64,000 bases of DNA, taken from positions 43,409,501 to 43,473,500 of the forward strand of contig NC_133170.1 in the NCBI RefSeq assembly GCF_040802235.1, in the 5' to 3' direction. The stretch comes from Manis javanica (taxonomy: Eukaryota > Chordata > Mammalia > Pholidota > Manidae). Position 1 is the first letter of the stretch, and each line of letters opens with the position of its first letter. The notes under the pieces are model-generated. The model did not search any database. It was not told where the DNA came from and saw only the letters and a program-made list of their open reading frames with translations. The position numbers and the translations under genes were made by a program. Shown here in pieces: positions 47,331-60,419 of the stretch.

Positions 47331-49835
47331 ACCAAAGATGGGTAATGGAAGGAGAAGGAGGCTTGTCAAAATAGGCTGTCTAGAGATTCTTGTCTCATCT
47401 ATGGAAGGTGGTGAAGCAGCTACAGGAACTCAGCACAGCTAGGCCGCTGAACTCTCTCAGTTGGTGGAGACCATTACACATGCTCTGCTGTTCTCTTCGC
47501 TGGAAGCTGCTCACTCCTCAAGATTTTCAGACTTTTTAAGCTCTGAACGTCATAATTCAAACAATTAGTTTTTGTCCTTTGCTTATGTGGAGATGTGGAG
47601 TCAGAGTTGGACCATTGCCTTTCATGTAACTGGTAGGAAAAAAACACTTGTACACCACTGTGATAATTCAGGACAGCTGAGAAACTTTAAGTGTAAAATG
47701 GGGATGATATTAGAGCTCGTAGGGTTGCTGTAAGCAAAAAATCGTTGAATAGTGCTTGGCACTAGTAAGTGCTCAGTAAATGTTAGTTGTTAGTACAATT
47801 TTGGTCAAAGAACATTCAGAAGAACATTAACTATAAAATGCCAGTTATTTTCAAAAAATTAAAAATACATTTTATGCAAAATATTTATTTATCAAGGCAA
47901 GTTTCAGTAAATACAAATGAATGGACATAATTTTTTACCTTAATGTTATGCTGTGTGTAATTTGTTTTCTGTTGGAGAGCCTTGGGAGGAACTATAATCC
48001 TAATAGCCTTTAAACCTAAAAAGGCAAGCTAAGTCGTAAGTTTTTAAAAATGGGAATCTGATGTTTTCCCTGTAATTTTGGTAGTATGGAAATTGGGTGT
48101 ATATTGTCCTTGATGAGTAATTCAGATTGCTGCTTTGTTGGTAATCAGACAACTGGGAAGTGTATAAATTGGTATTGTATGTAGTATCTAGAGATGTACT
48201 GGTGCATTTTAAGTCTGCATGACTGTTCATACTTGGTCATTATTTCACCAAGCATCTGCTTTCATTGCCAATTTTTAATCCCTGTTACATGTTGGACACT
48301 GTACTAGAGATTTTTTACATACATTTTCTAATTTAATTCCCACAGCAGCTATGTAAGTTAGATATTCTGAAAGTAGAGACTGGAAATGAAAGACCTTGCT
48401 CTGGCAGAAATGGGTATAGCCAGCCAGGATTAGGTCCCCAAATCTGGTATGTTTTTAAGGGGGTGGAAGGATACTTGTGGGAATTGGAGCATTTTTTATT
48501 AATTTTTTAAAAATACATGGAAGTGGGAGGAATGGTATAATGAACTCATCACCTAGCTTCATTTATGGCCAGTTTTGTTTTATTTACATCGCCATTGCTT
48601 GGAAGCCACACAGACATACCATTACATTTGTAACTACTTCAGTTTGTATTACTAAAAGATAAGGACTTCTCAAAGCTGCTGTTTAGATAAGGCAGAGGTG
48701 ATATGACTGTTCAAATGTAAGGCCTCATGGATATGTTTATTAATGAATTCATTGTCAGGAGGGACCTTTATATAAACTCATTTCATGTCGAAGGCAAATT
48801 TCCTATATTGTATAACAGTGATTTTAGGGAGGGAATCATCAGATTTAATATTCTCAGGGAACATGAGCACATTTTGATAAAAGATGGGAGAAAACTATTA
48901 TGATTGACTTGTGAGTACACTGGACAAGGATTCTTGAAATGTTTGCAAATTCCTTTGAGATTGAAAATTAATGTTACTAGACAATAACACATAGAAATAG
49001 CCATCCAAGGTAGTTTTTTCTAAATGTGTTAATACAAGATAATATGTTTATTTACTTGTTAGCCCCCAAACTGCAGAAAAGTTTAAATGAATACTAATAA
49101 GCTCACCACATAGGGATGCAGTTAACACTTCCATCTATGATGTACTTGAGCACATGAGGAAATAGTTTGAAGTCTTTTTTAACCACTAGACACACAAAAG
49201 TGGGAGCCATGAACTATTTGTTGCTTCAAAATTACCATTAATTAAAAAGCATGTACAATTTAACAGAGGCCTTCAAATAATAATAGTCAACATTTATTGA
49301 GCTCTTACATGTTCTAGGATTTGTTCTAAGAGCTTTCCAATTGTTAATTTTCTTCAAAACTATTTTATCTCCAGTAGTCTGTCTCCACAACCTGAACTCT
49401 TTGAGTCAAAACTCTGGTTGCCTGGGTTGAAAGTTATCTGCAGCTTTGTCAGAGTAACTCCGTGACCTCAGTCAAGTTACTTAATCTCTCTGTGCCTGTT
49501 TCCTCATTTTGAAGGATTGTAATAGTCTTAACTTTATAGGATCTTTGAATGGCAATGTTCATACTTGAACTACCTGGCACAAAGAGATGACTCTTTAATA
49601 AAGGTTAGCTTAAAAAAACTTCAAGCCCAGAAAATTAGAGCAGGAATTTTGGCTCAAATTTCATTCCTTTACATTATTTCATTACAAAAGTAGTGAATTA
49701 AGCTGAAAGAGGTTATTATTGTCCTACAATAATATGTTACAGGCAAAATTTACTAAAGTGACTGGTATTAGAAATAAGAGATTAGTTTTGTTTTACTGAT
49801 TTATATATTTAATTCTTTATTTTGTTTCTTCATAG
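47331..49835. other. RAB5A intron 1
   Basis: The intron (46868-49835) starts within the CpG island and ends at the acceptor TTTGTTTCTTCATAG. MIR pieces: about 47690-47795 (+), 48285-48445 (-), 49275-49360 (-) and 49385-49560 (+). 48490-48650 resembles an old L1 3' region. No exon recognised. Confidence 0.65.
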
Positions 49836-49933
49836 GTTTCTTTACCTCCAGAAAGAAATACATTGGCATCTTGCATCCTGGAAGTTCATTTACGGGACTG
49901 AGTTCCTTAGGGACTTATTTCACAAATTTGGAC
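49836..49933 (+). other. RAB5A: RAB5A exon 2, 5' UTR part
   Basis: Follows the acceptor at 49831-49835. The frame of the protein is open upstream to 49871 but holds no ATG, so 49934 is the first usable start. Confidence 0.9.
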
Positions 49934-50096
49934 ATGGCTAATCGAGGAGCAACAAGACCCAACGGGCCAAATGCTGGAAATAAAATATGCCAGTTCAAAC
50001 TAGTACTTCTGGGAGAGTCTGCTGTTGGCAAATCAAGCCTAGTACTTCGTTTTGTGAAGGGCCAATTTCATGAATTTCAAGAGAGTACCATTGGGG
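49934..50096 (+). CDS. RAB5A: RAB5A exon 2 (first coding exon)
   Basis: ATG 49934 lies in good Kozak context (GACATGG). It encodes residues 1-54 plus one base: [20 protein letters not shown], then the P-loop GESAVGKS (residues 27-34, Lys33 and Ser34 for phosphate and Mg), then the start of the effector loop up to STIG with Thr52. The donor is G|GTGAGA at 50097. RAB5A is the early-endosome small GTPase that controls endosome fusion through EEA1, rabaptin-5 and VPS34; residues beyond 54 and the C-terminal prenylated cysteines are in later exons. Exon 3 was not found up to 64000. Confidence 0.97.
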
Positions 50097-51922
50097 GTGA
50101 GACTTTATTTTTTCCCTTCTTCATTTAACTGAATCATACGTTGGCCAAGAAGGTTTTGCAGTTCCAGTTGTGTGATAATAAATCCCTTAGTAGGTCACAT
50201 TGTGAAGAAAAGAGCTGTTCAGCAGACCTCGGTTTTAGAAAATTTACCTTGGTTTTTGTTGAGATAACTTTTTTTTACAATTTGATTTCCTGGTCATCCC
50301 CAGTATGGTTGTATGGAAACTGAAACGCAGTTTCAAACATGAGTAGAGTCAATGTCCCAAATAGTAAGATTTGTTCTAGTATCTGTTGCTTGATAATGAT
50401 TAGAAGCTTCTTCAAATTAGTACATGTTTGACTGAATCATATTGGCATTAGAATAAGTAGTGAAAATAGTAATAAATAATAAGAGTTAATCTTAAAATTC
50501 AAATTTTAAATTATTGGACCATTTGTAAATCACAGTGATTTTTTTAATTGAATTGAATTTTATTACACTTAAGTTTTAGAATGCTAATGTGAAGGAAGAA
50601 AAAAGGTGAGTGATTAGTGGAGAGGGGCATGAAAGGAAAATGGGACCTGGAAAGTAAGATGCAAGAGGGGAGGAGAGAGAGAAAGCACTGCATACAGACA
50701 ATGCCTGTGGTAGGACCGAGGGGAGGGGAGGGTAAGAGGCAGGACAAGGAGCAGCCAACTAACAATGCAGTGTTATGGACAGAAGACAGGAAAATAAAAT
50801 AATAGAATTTAATTTTAAAAAATCCATGACTGTATAGCAGTAGGGCAAAACAGCTTTTTGGGGGCCTCAGTTTCATCTGTGAAATGAAGTTTTTGAATTA
50901 GATAATGTCAGAGGAACCACACAGCTTGAGATTCACAATTTCTTTGTAAGAGGTGTTCAAATAAGCAGTACTCTATTTTTTCAGGTATATGTGAGTATAT
51001 TTTAGTCTCACATATTTAAAAAGTCAAACTTTTGAAATGCCTACAGTGACAGATACCCACTGAACACACCAATTTCTTAGAACCCAACTTTGAGAAGCAT
51101 AATGTTATGCTTTACAGTTACTGTCTGTTCTCAAGTATGTATGCTTGAGAATTTTAGGCATGGCTGCAGATCCTTCTAGTAAGATAAATTGTGGGATGCT
51201 ACTGCCTCCTGGCTTTTCCCTATAGGAAATGTACTACATAAATAGTATTTCCACTTTAATAGACCCAGGGTACAATAGTCATCATCAGTCTCTTATTGTA
51301 TATCCTGTTACAGTGTTGCATCGTTTTAAAGTTTTGAATTTTTTATAAACAGGTATGTGTCAAAAATGTCTATCATGGGAGCTTTTATTCTGAGTCAGAA
51401 ATCTTGTCTTTTTAAAAAATACATATATATTACACATTCTTTTTGGCTTCTTTGTCAATATATCTATGTGTGGATGGTTTATAAATGAAATGATACCTCT
51501 CAAAGTTTAGCCTTCTCCAGAAAACAAATTGGGCCAAAGCTAACTGGCCCACATGGTAGGAAGAATTTTCAAGACTGCTCCATCATGTTCACCCACCTTA
51601 AACTGGGGCACAAAGTTAGTTACTGTAAACGCTTCTTGGCAAGTGATTGTCAGTCGCACTGTTTCCCAAAGTACATGTGGATCTAGGCTGAATGAATTCT
51701 GGGCCAGATAGGTTTGGGACCTGCTGTATACTACCTCCTGACCTCATAGTAATGAACTCAATATCTGGGAATCTTCATGGGCCTAAGACTAGAATTTTTG
51801 TTTTTGTTTTAGATACTCCTTCATCTTCTAAGTGTATTTTCTTTTAATGACTTCTCAAGGAGACATTTAAAAGAGACATTTAACCTCATGTCAGTACATC
51901 ATAAATATACATACCTCTGATA

Positions 51923-51967
<45 letters not shown>

Positions 51968-53393
51968 ATTCCACCTCCATTATTACCAGTTAGATTGTCT
52001 ACATTTCTTTAATTAATTTTTCAAAAGGTGTTCATTACTACATGTAAAGCTTCCTTAATATTTTCTACTTTTATCTGGTTTTGAAAACCAACTTTAAAAG
52101 GAATTTACATCCAAAATTCTGTGTTAATGGTTATTGGACACTTTTTCACCATGTTGACCACATATTAATATTTTTGGAAGTTATGACAGTACCTTTATGA
52201 TGACAGCTGTGAGCACTATTTTTTTTCTGTTTTTTTTATATAATTGAATATATAACATTGTGTAAGTTTAAGGTTTAAGAAGTGTTGATTTGATATGTTT
52301 ATAAAATGAGCACTGTTCTGTAATGCTCTTTGCTAAAATCTGTTAGCAAAGGCTTTTCGCCCTTAGGGGCTATAGTAAATTCTAAGCATTCAAGGACTTC
52401 AAAGTTTGAGCTATTTAATGATCAACACCACTGGTCCATAACTTGTAAGTAATAGTGTTTTCCTTTGGTTGATGCATGGTAGGAGTTAACTAACAAATGA
52501 ACTTGTTCAAGTGTTTTGCATTTCATCTGTTCCTTATTTTTTATTTGACTGTATATGGTAATGTTACTTATGGTAAGAAGAGCCTCACTTAAAATTTTCA
52601 TCTGTGTTTGATTGTGTTTTAAGGTGGAAATCATGAGCAGCATTCTTGAATTTCTATATTCTAGAACCTTACATTCATCAGAAATATTAAGGTACTTTGT
52701 GTGGTTCTTCTAAACATGATAGCTTGATTTAAGATTCCATGTTGTCTCACCATATGCCACACCCCTGCCCTTTGACCCTATAGCATTCATAAAGAAATTA
52801 AGTTATTAGGTGTGGTGGTTGTAGCACCTTGGAAAGTTCTAGCTTTATTTGTAGGAGCTAAGTCTGCATGACATTTATGTTCCTGTTTGTTTAAGACTAG
52901 CCCAGATGGTTAACAACAAGCATTAGACTCAGGGTTTGCCTTCCTTCTTTACTTGCTATCTCACCTGTGGAGGCTTCAGTAAATACCTTTTGGATGAAAG
53001 GGCTGGCCATCTTTCATTTAACACCTTGAGCACCTGAGGACTTTAAATATTTCTGGTGAGTTTGTCAAAATTTATTTCTTTTGTTTTCTTATTTTTATAT
53101 TTTTTCCTCTTTTTTGTTGTCCAAAAAAATCTGTTTTTAAAAATAAATTACGTATTTATAAACAAGTGGATCCTCAGTGTAAGTCAGGGCAAGGCTGGAA
53201 TATACAGTACAATAGCATGCAGTCATTCAACCCGTTTTTTCTTTTGAGACATAAAAGTTTGATGCACAGTTTAATTTTGTATGCACTAGCATCAAAGTAA
53301 TGTCTTACATACTCTAAAATTTAAGTTATGGAACTGTATATAAGAATATTGACAGCATTTCTCTTCTGGTACTGTAAATTTTGAGCTTTAGAG
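50097..53393. other. RAB5A intron 2, first part
   Basis: Unique AT-rich intron. 50580-50760 is purine-rich. 51924-51962 is a GT dinucleotide repeat. No exon or RNA gene recognised. Confidence 0.6.
51924..51962. repeat. (GT)n microsatellite
   Basis: About 18 uninterrupted GT units followed by TATATG. Likely length-variable. Confidence 0.95.
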
Positions 53394-53571
53394 CAATGGT
53401 TCTCAAAAGAGTGTTCACTGTTCCAGAAGCCATCTGTATTACCTAGGAACTTGTTAAAAATGAAAAATCCTATATAGAAGCAGAACTCAGGGGTTGAATC
53501 AGTAATCTTAAATTTTAGCAATCTTGAGTTTGAGGCTATTGTGATACGTGCTAAAGTTTGAGAAACCACTG
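53394..53571. mobile_element. MER5A-like hAT non-autonomous DNA transposon
   Basis: Ends CAATGGTTCTCAAA and TTTGAGAAACCACTG form the terminal inverted repeats of the MER5 group. The interior 'ggggttgaatcagtaatctta' matches the usual 'tctgattcagtaggtct' region. The 8-base flanks (CTTTAGAG / CTTTCTGT) only partly match. Confidence 0.8.
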
Positions 53572-54012
53572 CTTTCTGTGTTCTAGGTATTACCTTTGCG
53601 CTAAAGTTGTTCTCCCACAAATGGAATAATTGCTTTTCTTTTTCCTTTTGTAAATTGTGTTTTTTGGAGGATTTTAAAAGATGTTGTTTATCCAACTACT
53701 AAAGTTTGAGAATTACAAGTATTGTATACTGGTTACATCATATATTACCTCTATCTTTTTGTATAGGATCTCTTCCTACAAATCTATTAACCTATTAACC
53801 TCCTAGACCTCTTTAAAAGAGCATGGACACTTGTCTGTCCCATCAAGGGTACTCTGCCTTTTCTCTGCCAGACATATAGATACAGTATCCATGTTTTCAG
53901 TCACCTGTTTCTCATTTAAAATTACAGAAACAAATGAGATTTAAAACTTTATAAAAAAGTACTTCCTATATCTGAGCAACTAAATTTCTTCAAATTCTGC
54001 ATGCTAAATTCT

Positions 54013-56072
54013 TTTTTTTATTAAAGTATTATTGATACACATGTTCAGGTTTCACATGAACATTGTGGTTTCAACATTCACCCATATTATCAAGTCATCA
54101 CCCCCCAATTGCAGTCACTGTCTGTCAGCATAGTAAGATGCTGTCGAGTCATTACTTGTCTTCTCTGTGCTGTACTACACTTTTCCGTGTACCTACCTTT
54201 ATTGTGATTGCGAATTGTAGTGCCCCTTAATCCCCTTCTCCATCCTTACCCACCCTCCCCAACCCATCCCCTTTGGTAACCATTAGACCCTTCTGGGACT
54301 CTGGGAGTCTGCTGCTATTTTGTTTCTTCATTTTTGCTTTCTTTTATACTCCACAAATGAGTAAAGTCATTTGGTACTTGTCTTTCTCCGTCTGGCTTAT
54401 TTCACTGAGCATAATACCCTCTAGCTCCATCCATGTTGTTGCAAATGGTGGGATCTCTTTTTATGGCTGAAGAATACTCCATTGTATATATGTATCACAT
54501 TTCTTTATCCATTCATCTACTAATGGATGCTTAGGTTGCTTCCATATCTTGGCTATTGTAAATAGTGCTGTGATAAACATAGGGGTGCCTATGTCTTTTC
54601 TAATCAGGGGTCTTGTTTTCTTTGGGTAAATTCCTAAGAGTGGGATTACTGGATAAAATGGTATTTCTGTCTTTAATTTTTTGAGGAAACTCCATATTGC
54701 TTTCCGCAAGGGTTGAACTAATTTACATTCCCACCAGCCGTGTAGGAGGGTTCGCCTTTCTCTGCATCCTCACCAGCATTTGTTGTTTCTTGTCTTCTGG
54801 ATGTTTGTCTGGATGTTTGTTCTTGTCGACTGGATGTTGGCCATTCTAACTGGTGTGAGGTGATACCTCGTGGTTTTAATTTTCATTTCCCTAATGATTA
54901 GCAATGTGGAGCATCTCTTCATGTGCCTGTTGGCCATCCAGATTTCTTCTTTGGAAAAGTGTTTGGTCAGATCCTCCACCCGTTTTTTAATCAGGTAATA
55001 GTTGTTTTTTGTATGTTGAGGCATGTAAGTTCTTTATATATTTTGAATGTTTACCCATTATCAGTAATTCATTTATGAATACACTTTCCCATACGGTATG
55101 ATGCCTTTTTGTTCTGCTGATGGTGTCCTTTGCTTTACAGAAGCTTTATAGGTTGATGTAGTCCCACTTGTTCATTTTTTATTTTGTTTCCCTTGCTTGA
55201 GGAGATGTGTTCAGGAAAATGTTGCTCATGTTTATATTCAAGAGATTTTTCCCAATGTTTTCTTTTATGAGTTTCATGGTTTCATGACTTACATGCAGGT
55301 CTTTGTTCTATTTTGAGTTTACTTTGTGTATGGGGTTAGACAATACAGTTTCATTATCTTACATGTAGCTGTCCAGTTTTGCCAACAGCAGTTGAAGAGG
55401 CTGTCTTTTCCCAATTGTATATCCATGGCTCCTTTATCGTATATTAATTGACTGTATATGTTTGGGTTTATATCTGGGTTCTCTAGTCTGTTCCATTGAT
55501 CTTTGGGTCTGCCAGTAACAATTGTTTTCATTACTTTGGCTTTGTAGTAGAGCTTGAAGTTAGGGAGCCTAATCCCCCCAGCTTTGTTCATCTCGGGATT
55601 GCTTTGGCTATTCGGTGTCTTTTGTGGTTCCAGATGAATTTTAGAACTATTTGTTCCAGTTTATTGAAGAATGGTGTTGGTATTTTGATAGGGATTGTAT
55701 TGAATCTGTAGATGGCTTTAGGCAGGATGGCCATTTTGACAATATTAATTCTTCCTATCCATGAGCCCAGGGTGTATTTCCTTTTATTGGTGTCTCCTTT
55801 AATTTCTCTCATGAGTGTCTTGTAGTTTTCAGGGTATAGGTGTTTCACCTCTTTGGTTAGGTTTATTCCTAGGTATTTTATTCTTTTGATGCAGTTGTAA
55901 ATGGAGTTGTTTTTCTGATTTCCATTCTGTTAATTCATTGTTAGTATATAGGAATGCAGCAAATTTCTGTGTATTAATTTTGTATCCTGCAACTTTGCTG
56001 TATTCAGTTATTCTAATAGTTTTTTGGTGGAGTCTTTTGGATTTTCTCTGTATAATATGTCATCCAGCATCT
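54013..56072 (-). mobile_element. L1-E: 5'-truncated LINE-1
   Basis: Minus-strand L1 with a 3' end at 54013 (T-run then ATTAAAGTATTATTGATAC) and truncation in the RT domain at about 56072. ORF2 pieces read on the minus strand: 54461-54709, 54770-55024, 55319-55591 and 55588-55848. TAAATTCTT flanks both ends (54005-54013 and 56073-56081), a plausible target-site duplication. It lies in RAB5A intron 2, antisense to the gene. Confidence 0.9.
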
Positions 56073-56354
56073 TAAATTCTTCCCCCATTTATATATTTTT
56101 ACAAAAGTGCTTGGTCATGTATGTTATATTAAATGCATGCCACCCACATCAAGTAAGTTATTTGTAGAGGTTTTTTCAGAGGTAGAAATTTCAGTTAGAA
56201 TACTACATGTATGCAGATATTTAAACCAGCTTCCTAAACTGAGAAAGGCAACCAGAAAATTTAAATCTTAGTAACTTATGTTTTTCCTGTAGTATTATAT
56301 TAAGCTTTCTACTGTTACCCTTCACTTTGCTTTCAGAAAGACTTGTTTGTGTGT

Positions 56355-56838
56355 AGACAGTCCCTAACTTAAAATTTTTGACTTTACTGTGATGCAGAAG
56401 TGATACATGTTCAGTAGAAAATCATACTTCATATTTTGAATTTTGATCTTCTCCTGGACTAGCTATATGCTGTACGGTATCATTCTCATGATGCTCTGGC
56501 AGCAGGCTGCAGTTCCCAGTCAGCCAGCCAGCCATGTGATCACAAGGATAAACAACCAATACTCTTGTGACCATTCTGTTTTTCACCTTTAATACAGTAT
56601 TCAATAAGTCTCATGAGATACTCAATGCTTATCATAGCATAGGCTTTATATCATGATTTTGCCCAACTGTAGGCTAATTTAAGAGTTCTGAGCACATTTA
56701 AGGCAGACTAGGCTAGGTTAGAATATTCAGTAGGTTACCTGAATCAGGTGCATTTTGGACATAGCATGTTTTCGGCTTAAAATGGGGTTATGCCACAGTA
56801 AAGACATAATCCTATCATAAATCATGGGAGATCTGTAG
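56355..56838. repeat. ancient DNA-transposon-like repeat
   Basis: The order of segments ('aacttaaaatttttgactttactgtgatg', 'ccattctgtttttcacctttaatacagtattcaata', 'gcccaactgtaggctaatttaag', 'aggctaggttagaatattcagtaggtt') is that of a common non-autonomous mammalian DNA transposon whose name I cannot give with certainty. Ends 'cagtccct' and 'gggagatctgtag' may be its eroded inverted repeats. Confidence 0.55.
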
Positions 56839-58129
56839 TTATAATCTGTACGTTTATTGCCTTTATATTTTTGCTTCTGTACATTGTTTTCAATTATAAG
56901 TAGTTTTGAGAAAGGACAGACCTAAAGACAAACTACCAGCATATGGTTTTTGAGAAAAATGGTGTTTGAAATATTGTTCTTTCTGATAACAGCAGGAGTT
57001 AAAATTTGTGGAAGCTAATCATTTCGTTTCAGGTCTAAAAATATTATCTTTATGCATAATAGTTTCTTCTAGAAATTATTTCATATTTAAATTAGATTGT
57101 ATTATTCAGAGAGGTTGCTAGAGATTCAATATTTTATATCACTTTGTACCAATTACAACCTAAAACATTGTCTTTTAATAATCTTATTATTCTCCAATGT
57201 CCTGGTTTAAATATTACCATATGTTGCCAAACATTGCTGTGAATTAGGAGTCAGTAAGCTTTGTGTGCTAATCCTGACACTCTTTTGTAAATACTTCTTA
57301 TTGACACATTTGTAAAATGAGAGGATTGATCTAAATAAGGATTCTTCTAGAATAGATTTCTTATGTACTGTCCTCCACATTAAATAATAAAATTTAACCT
57401 TTTTATCTTCTTAAAATTTACTTCAGTTTGGGATCATGAACATCAGTTTTTGCCCTATCTTAATTCATTGATTGCCTTCTGGTGCTGCTGAAGTGTGCAA
57501 AGCAGTTTGTAGAGTGATTTTACCTGTTAGCCATAACTATAGTGAACTGCCTCCCTTGATTCACTAATTTGCTACTTTTATTCTGTTATGTACTGGTAAG
57601 ATTATCATCAAGCTTCTTTAATACTCACAAATCTACCAAGCTCCTAACACACTATGTTCAGGTTGTAGAAATCAAAGATGACTTCATAGTTTAAGATAGG
57701 AAACAGATTGAGTACTCATAAGGTAAATTAAATAAAGCCTAAATGTCCAAAGATTATGTTTTCATTTACTATATATGTATATCCCAAAAGAAGATATACT
57801 TAAAAAGGAAGTGTATCTTCAGCTTACATACCAAAGAAATCTGTAGGTTTGCATAAGCTTTGGTTCGTGGACTTCATGACATGTAATTTGCCCTCATTCA
57901 GCTCATCTTTGCTACCTTCCTGTTCTTGACTCTATTATGAACATATAAAGTATCCAGTTAATTGTTGATTTTTTTCATAGAACAGTGAGAGGCACAGCAC
58001 ATGAGAGGCACTTGATTCTGAATGATGGGGGTTGGACTGGGAAATTTAAATTTGCTTTTAATAGAGTGAGAATTCTAACTTTAAAACATAAAGGAAACTT
58101 TGTTTTCAAAAAACGTTCCTGTCTTGCCA
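56839..58129. other. RAB5A intron 2: no feature seen
   Basis: AT-rich unique sequence. No exon, RNA gene or recognisable repeat. Confidence 0.5.
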
Positions 58130-58510
58130 ATGGGTTTCAGCTCCAGACAAGTTCACTACAGATTTAGTGAGACCGAAAAAATTGACAGTGGAACATTCTT
58201 GAGGTGAAAGGATTTATGCCCAACTTTATTCCCAACGGTGGCAGGTCAGTGACGAGAGTCCCATCCACTCAGAGGGAGTCTGCACGCAGCAAGCTGGTCC
58301 CCACCTCTGGGCCTCCCTGCCCCCGCAGCTGTCTCAGTCTGTCTTCGGCACTGCCACCACTCCAGCCTGTGCTCTCCTGCAGCCGTGCAGCCCAGAGCAC
58401 TGGGCAGAGCTCTTTAGAGTCAGTAACAATGTATTCCCACACGTGCAGTGAACAAGCCAACCAAGAGTCGGGTGAGAATCCTGGCCATAGGAACCTTCAC
58501 TTTCTCCCCA
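58130..58510 (-). repeat. solo LTR, family X, copy 2
   Basis: Minus-strand relative of 20700-21077. Shared parts include 'gagcactgggcagagc' with following 'tttatatag/tttagag', 'ggtcaggtgaggatcctggccatagg' and 'ggaacattcttg.ggt.aaagg'. On the minus strand an AATAAAG signal occurs near 58223-58229. The middle is richer in G+C than in copy 1. No internal retroviral sequence is adjacent. Confidence 0.65.
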
Positions 58511-60410
58511 GTTCCTTTTCCCTTTTTGGGTCTTATACCATGATATATTATTTATATACAGTCTTATTTGTGATGCATGCTGAATTAATTTATCATAGAA
58601 TAACATTATTTGGAGTCATCATTGAGAGCCTTTTGTTATATGCCTCTTGGTGGAGGAGAGAGGGATGTCTAAGAGAGAAAAACAACAGGAGTAATTTGGC
58701 TGTCTATGTAAACGTTAATTCTAGCCAACAAATTACTAAATTCCTCAAGGTAAGAAGAAGTGTTACTGAAGTCAAATAATGGATTTTGAAAAATAAATAA
58801 TCTGAATGTTTTGCAAATGTTTTAAAATAGAATATTTGAAGTAAGTATTGATGAACAGCATTAACTCTTTGAAGTTATAAGAGTGAAACCAGTCACTTAA
58901 CAGTCTCCACAGTTGAAGATAAATCAGGTGCTCTTTAGACTCAAAAAAAGAGTACTCTGATATGGTAATCCAGTAATATACTATGTAGTTAACATCTTTA
59001 GCACTTCTCAATCAAAAAATAGCGAGGAGGTGTTCCACTTAGTTGGTAACAGTTCTCTTTGACTGGTAATGGGAATGTATCTTCAACACACAAGTTAATC
59101 CTAACTCTCTCATCTATTGTGTTCATAAATAATTTGTAAATTTTTAGAAAAATGTGACTTCTAAAAAGTGTAGGGTAATTAAGATAGTTTATAAAATAGC
59201 TTTTAAATGGTTATGTGATAACAGAACTTACAACAGCATTTTCAAAAGTCTCATCTGGATCTTACAGTGGTATATGAGGAAATACTAATTTTTTAATAAG
59301 GAAACTGAGGCAAGAAAAGTGATTTGTCTGAGGTTTTGCAACTAAGTGACAGCTGGGATTGGAGAAAGATCTTTTCTTCAGTACTGCCTATATTCTGATA
59401 TTGATTGTGTTTGTGTGTGCATATATATCCCCCACCACCACCACCGTTTCTCAAATTCTGAAGATACTGTCAAACTACAAAATCTCGTTCAAAGTTAGGG
59501 TATGCATGGCATGACAGAAGCATTCTATTATAAAATGTGTAGTATTTGACAGATAATGGACCCCCTTATATATCACTATACAAAGAAAATAATGTGAAAG
59601 CATTTTGACATAAAAATTTGAATCACCCATATTCCAGAGTTACCACACTGTTCATTTTTATGCCATCCACATGAATCACATTTCTTAATTTGTATTATTT
59701 CCTTAATTAGTTCTTGAGTGAAAATTCATATTTAAAGGGTTTACATTGAAAAGTCTGCCAACATCTAACCACTGAGTTCTTTACTCCAGAAAGTGTTACT
59801 TTGTTGTATATCCTTGCAAAGTTACTATTACATTCAAACTTGATATTCTCCCACTTTTTAATGCAGTTTGAAACATAACATACCTATGATAGACACTATA
59901 TTTTTTATTTTAATGCTGTTCCAGTTATCACTGCTCAGAAACAAATGACCTTGAAACTTAGTGATTTTAAAACAATCATTTTATTATCTCTCATGATTCT
60001 TTATCTTTGCATAAAACTAGAGCCAGGAGGTATTCTGCTTGGGGAGTAAGTGGGTTTAGTAGGTGGTTTTCTAATGTCATAGGTTGCATTCAGTGCAGGG
60101 GCTAGAATCATCTCAACAAATCCAACAGCTGATGCTGGCAGTGGGTTGGGCCCACAGTCAGAACAGTACATGTAACTAGAATTTCCTCATACGTAATGGC
60201 TGGGTTCAAAAATGTGCCCCAAAAGTACCAAGTGGAAGCTGGGGATCCATTTATGACCTAGCCCCAGAAGTCACAGTATCAATTATGTTATAGTCAGAGG
60301 CTTGCGTGGACTTGAGGGAGGAGTGTCAGTGTCTAATGTAAGAAGAATGTGGTGTGGAGAATCTTGTTGCCGCCATCGTGGAAAATACAGTCTTCCAGAG
60401 ATCTAGTGAT
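58511..60410. other. RAB5A intron 2: mostly unique, minor old repeats
   Basis: About 59280-59370 is a minus-strand MIR remnant ('ggaaactgaggcaagaaaag...ctgggattggag'). About 59920-60160 matches a common ancient LTR/DNA repeat ('cttgaaacttagtgattttaaaacaatcattttattatctctc'). (CAC)n at 59430-59444. No exon recognised. Confidence 0.5.
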
Positions 60411-60419
60411 AATCACTTT

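Noticed and set aside
58204..58779. 191-codon plus-strand frame in RAB5A intron 2
   Set aside because: It runs through the solo LTR and flanking unique DNA, with no splice signals or recognisable domain.
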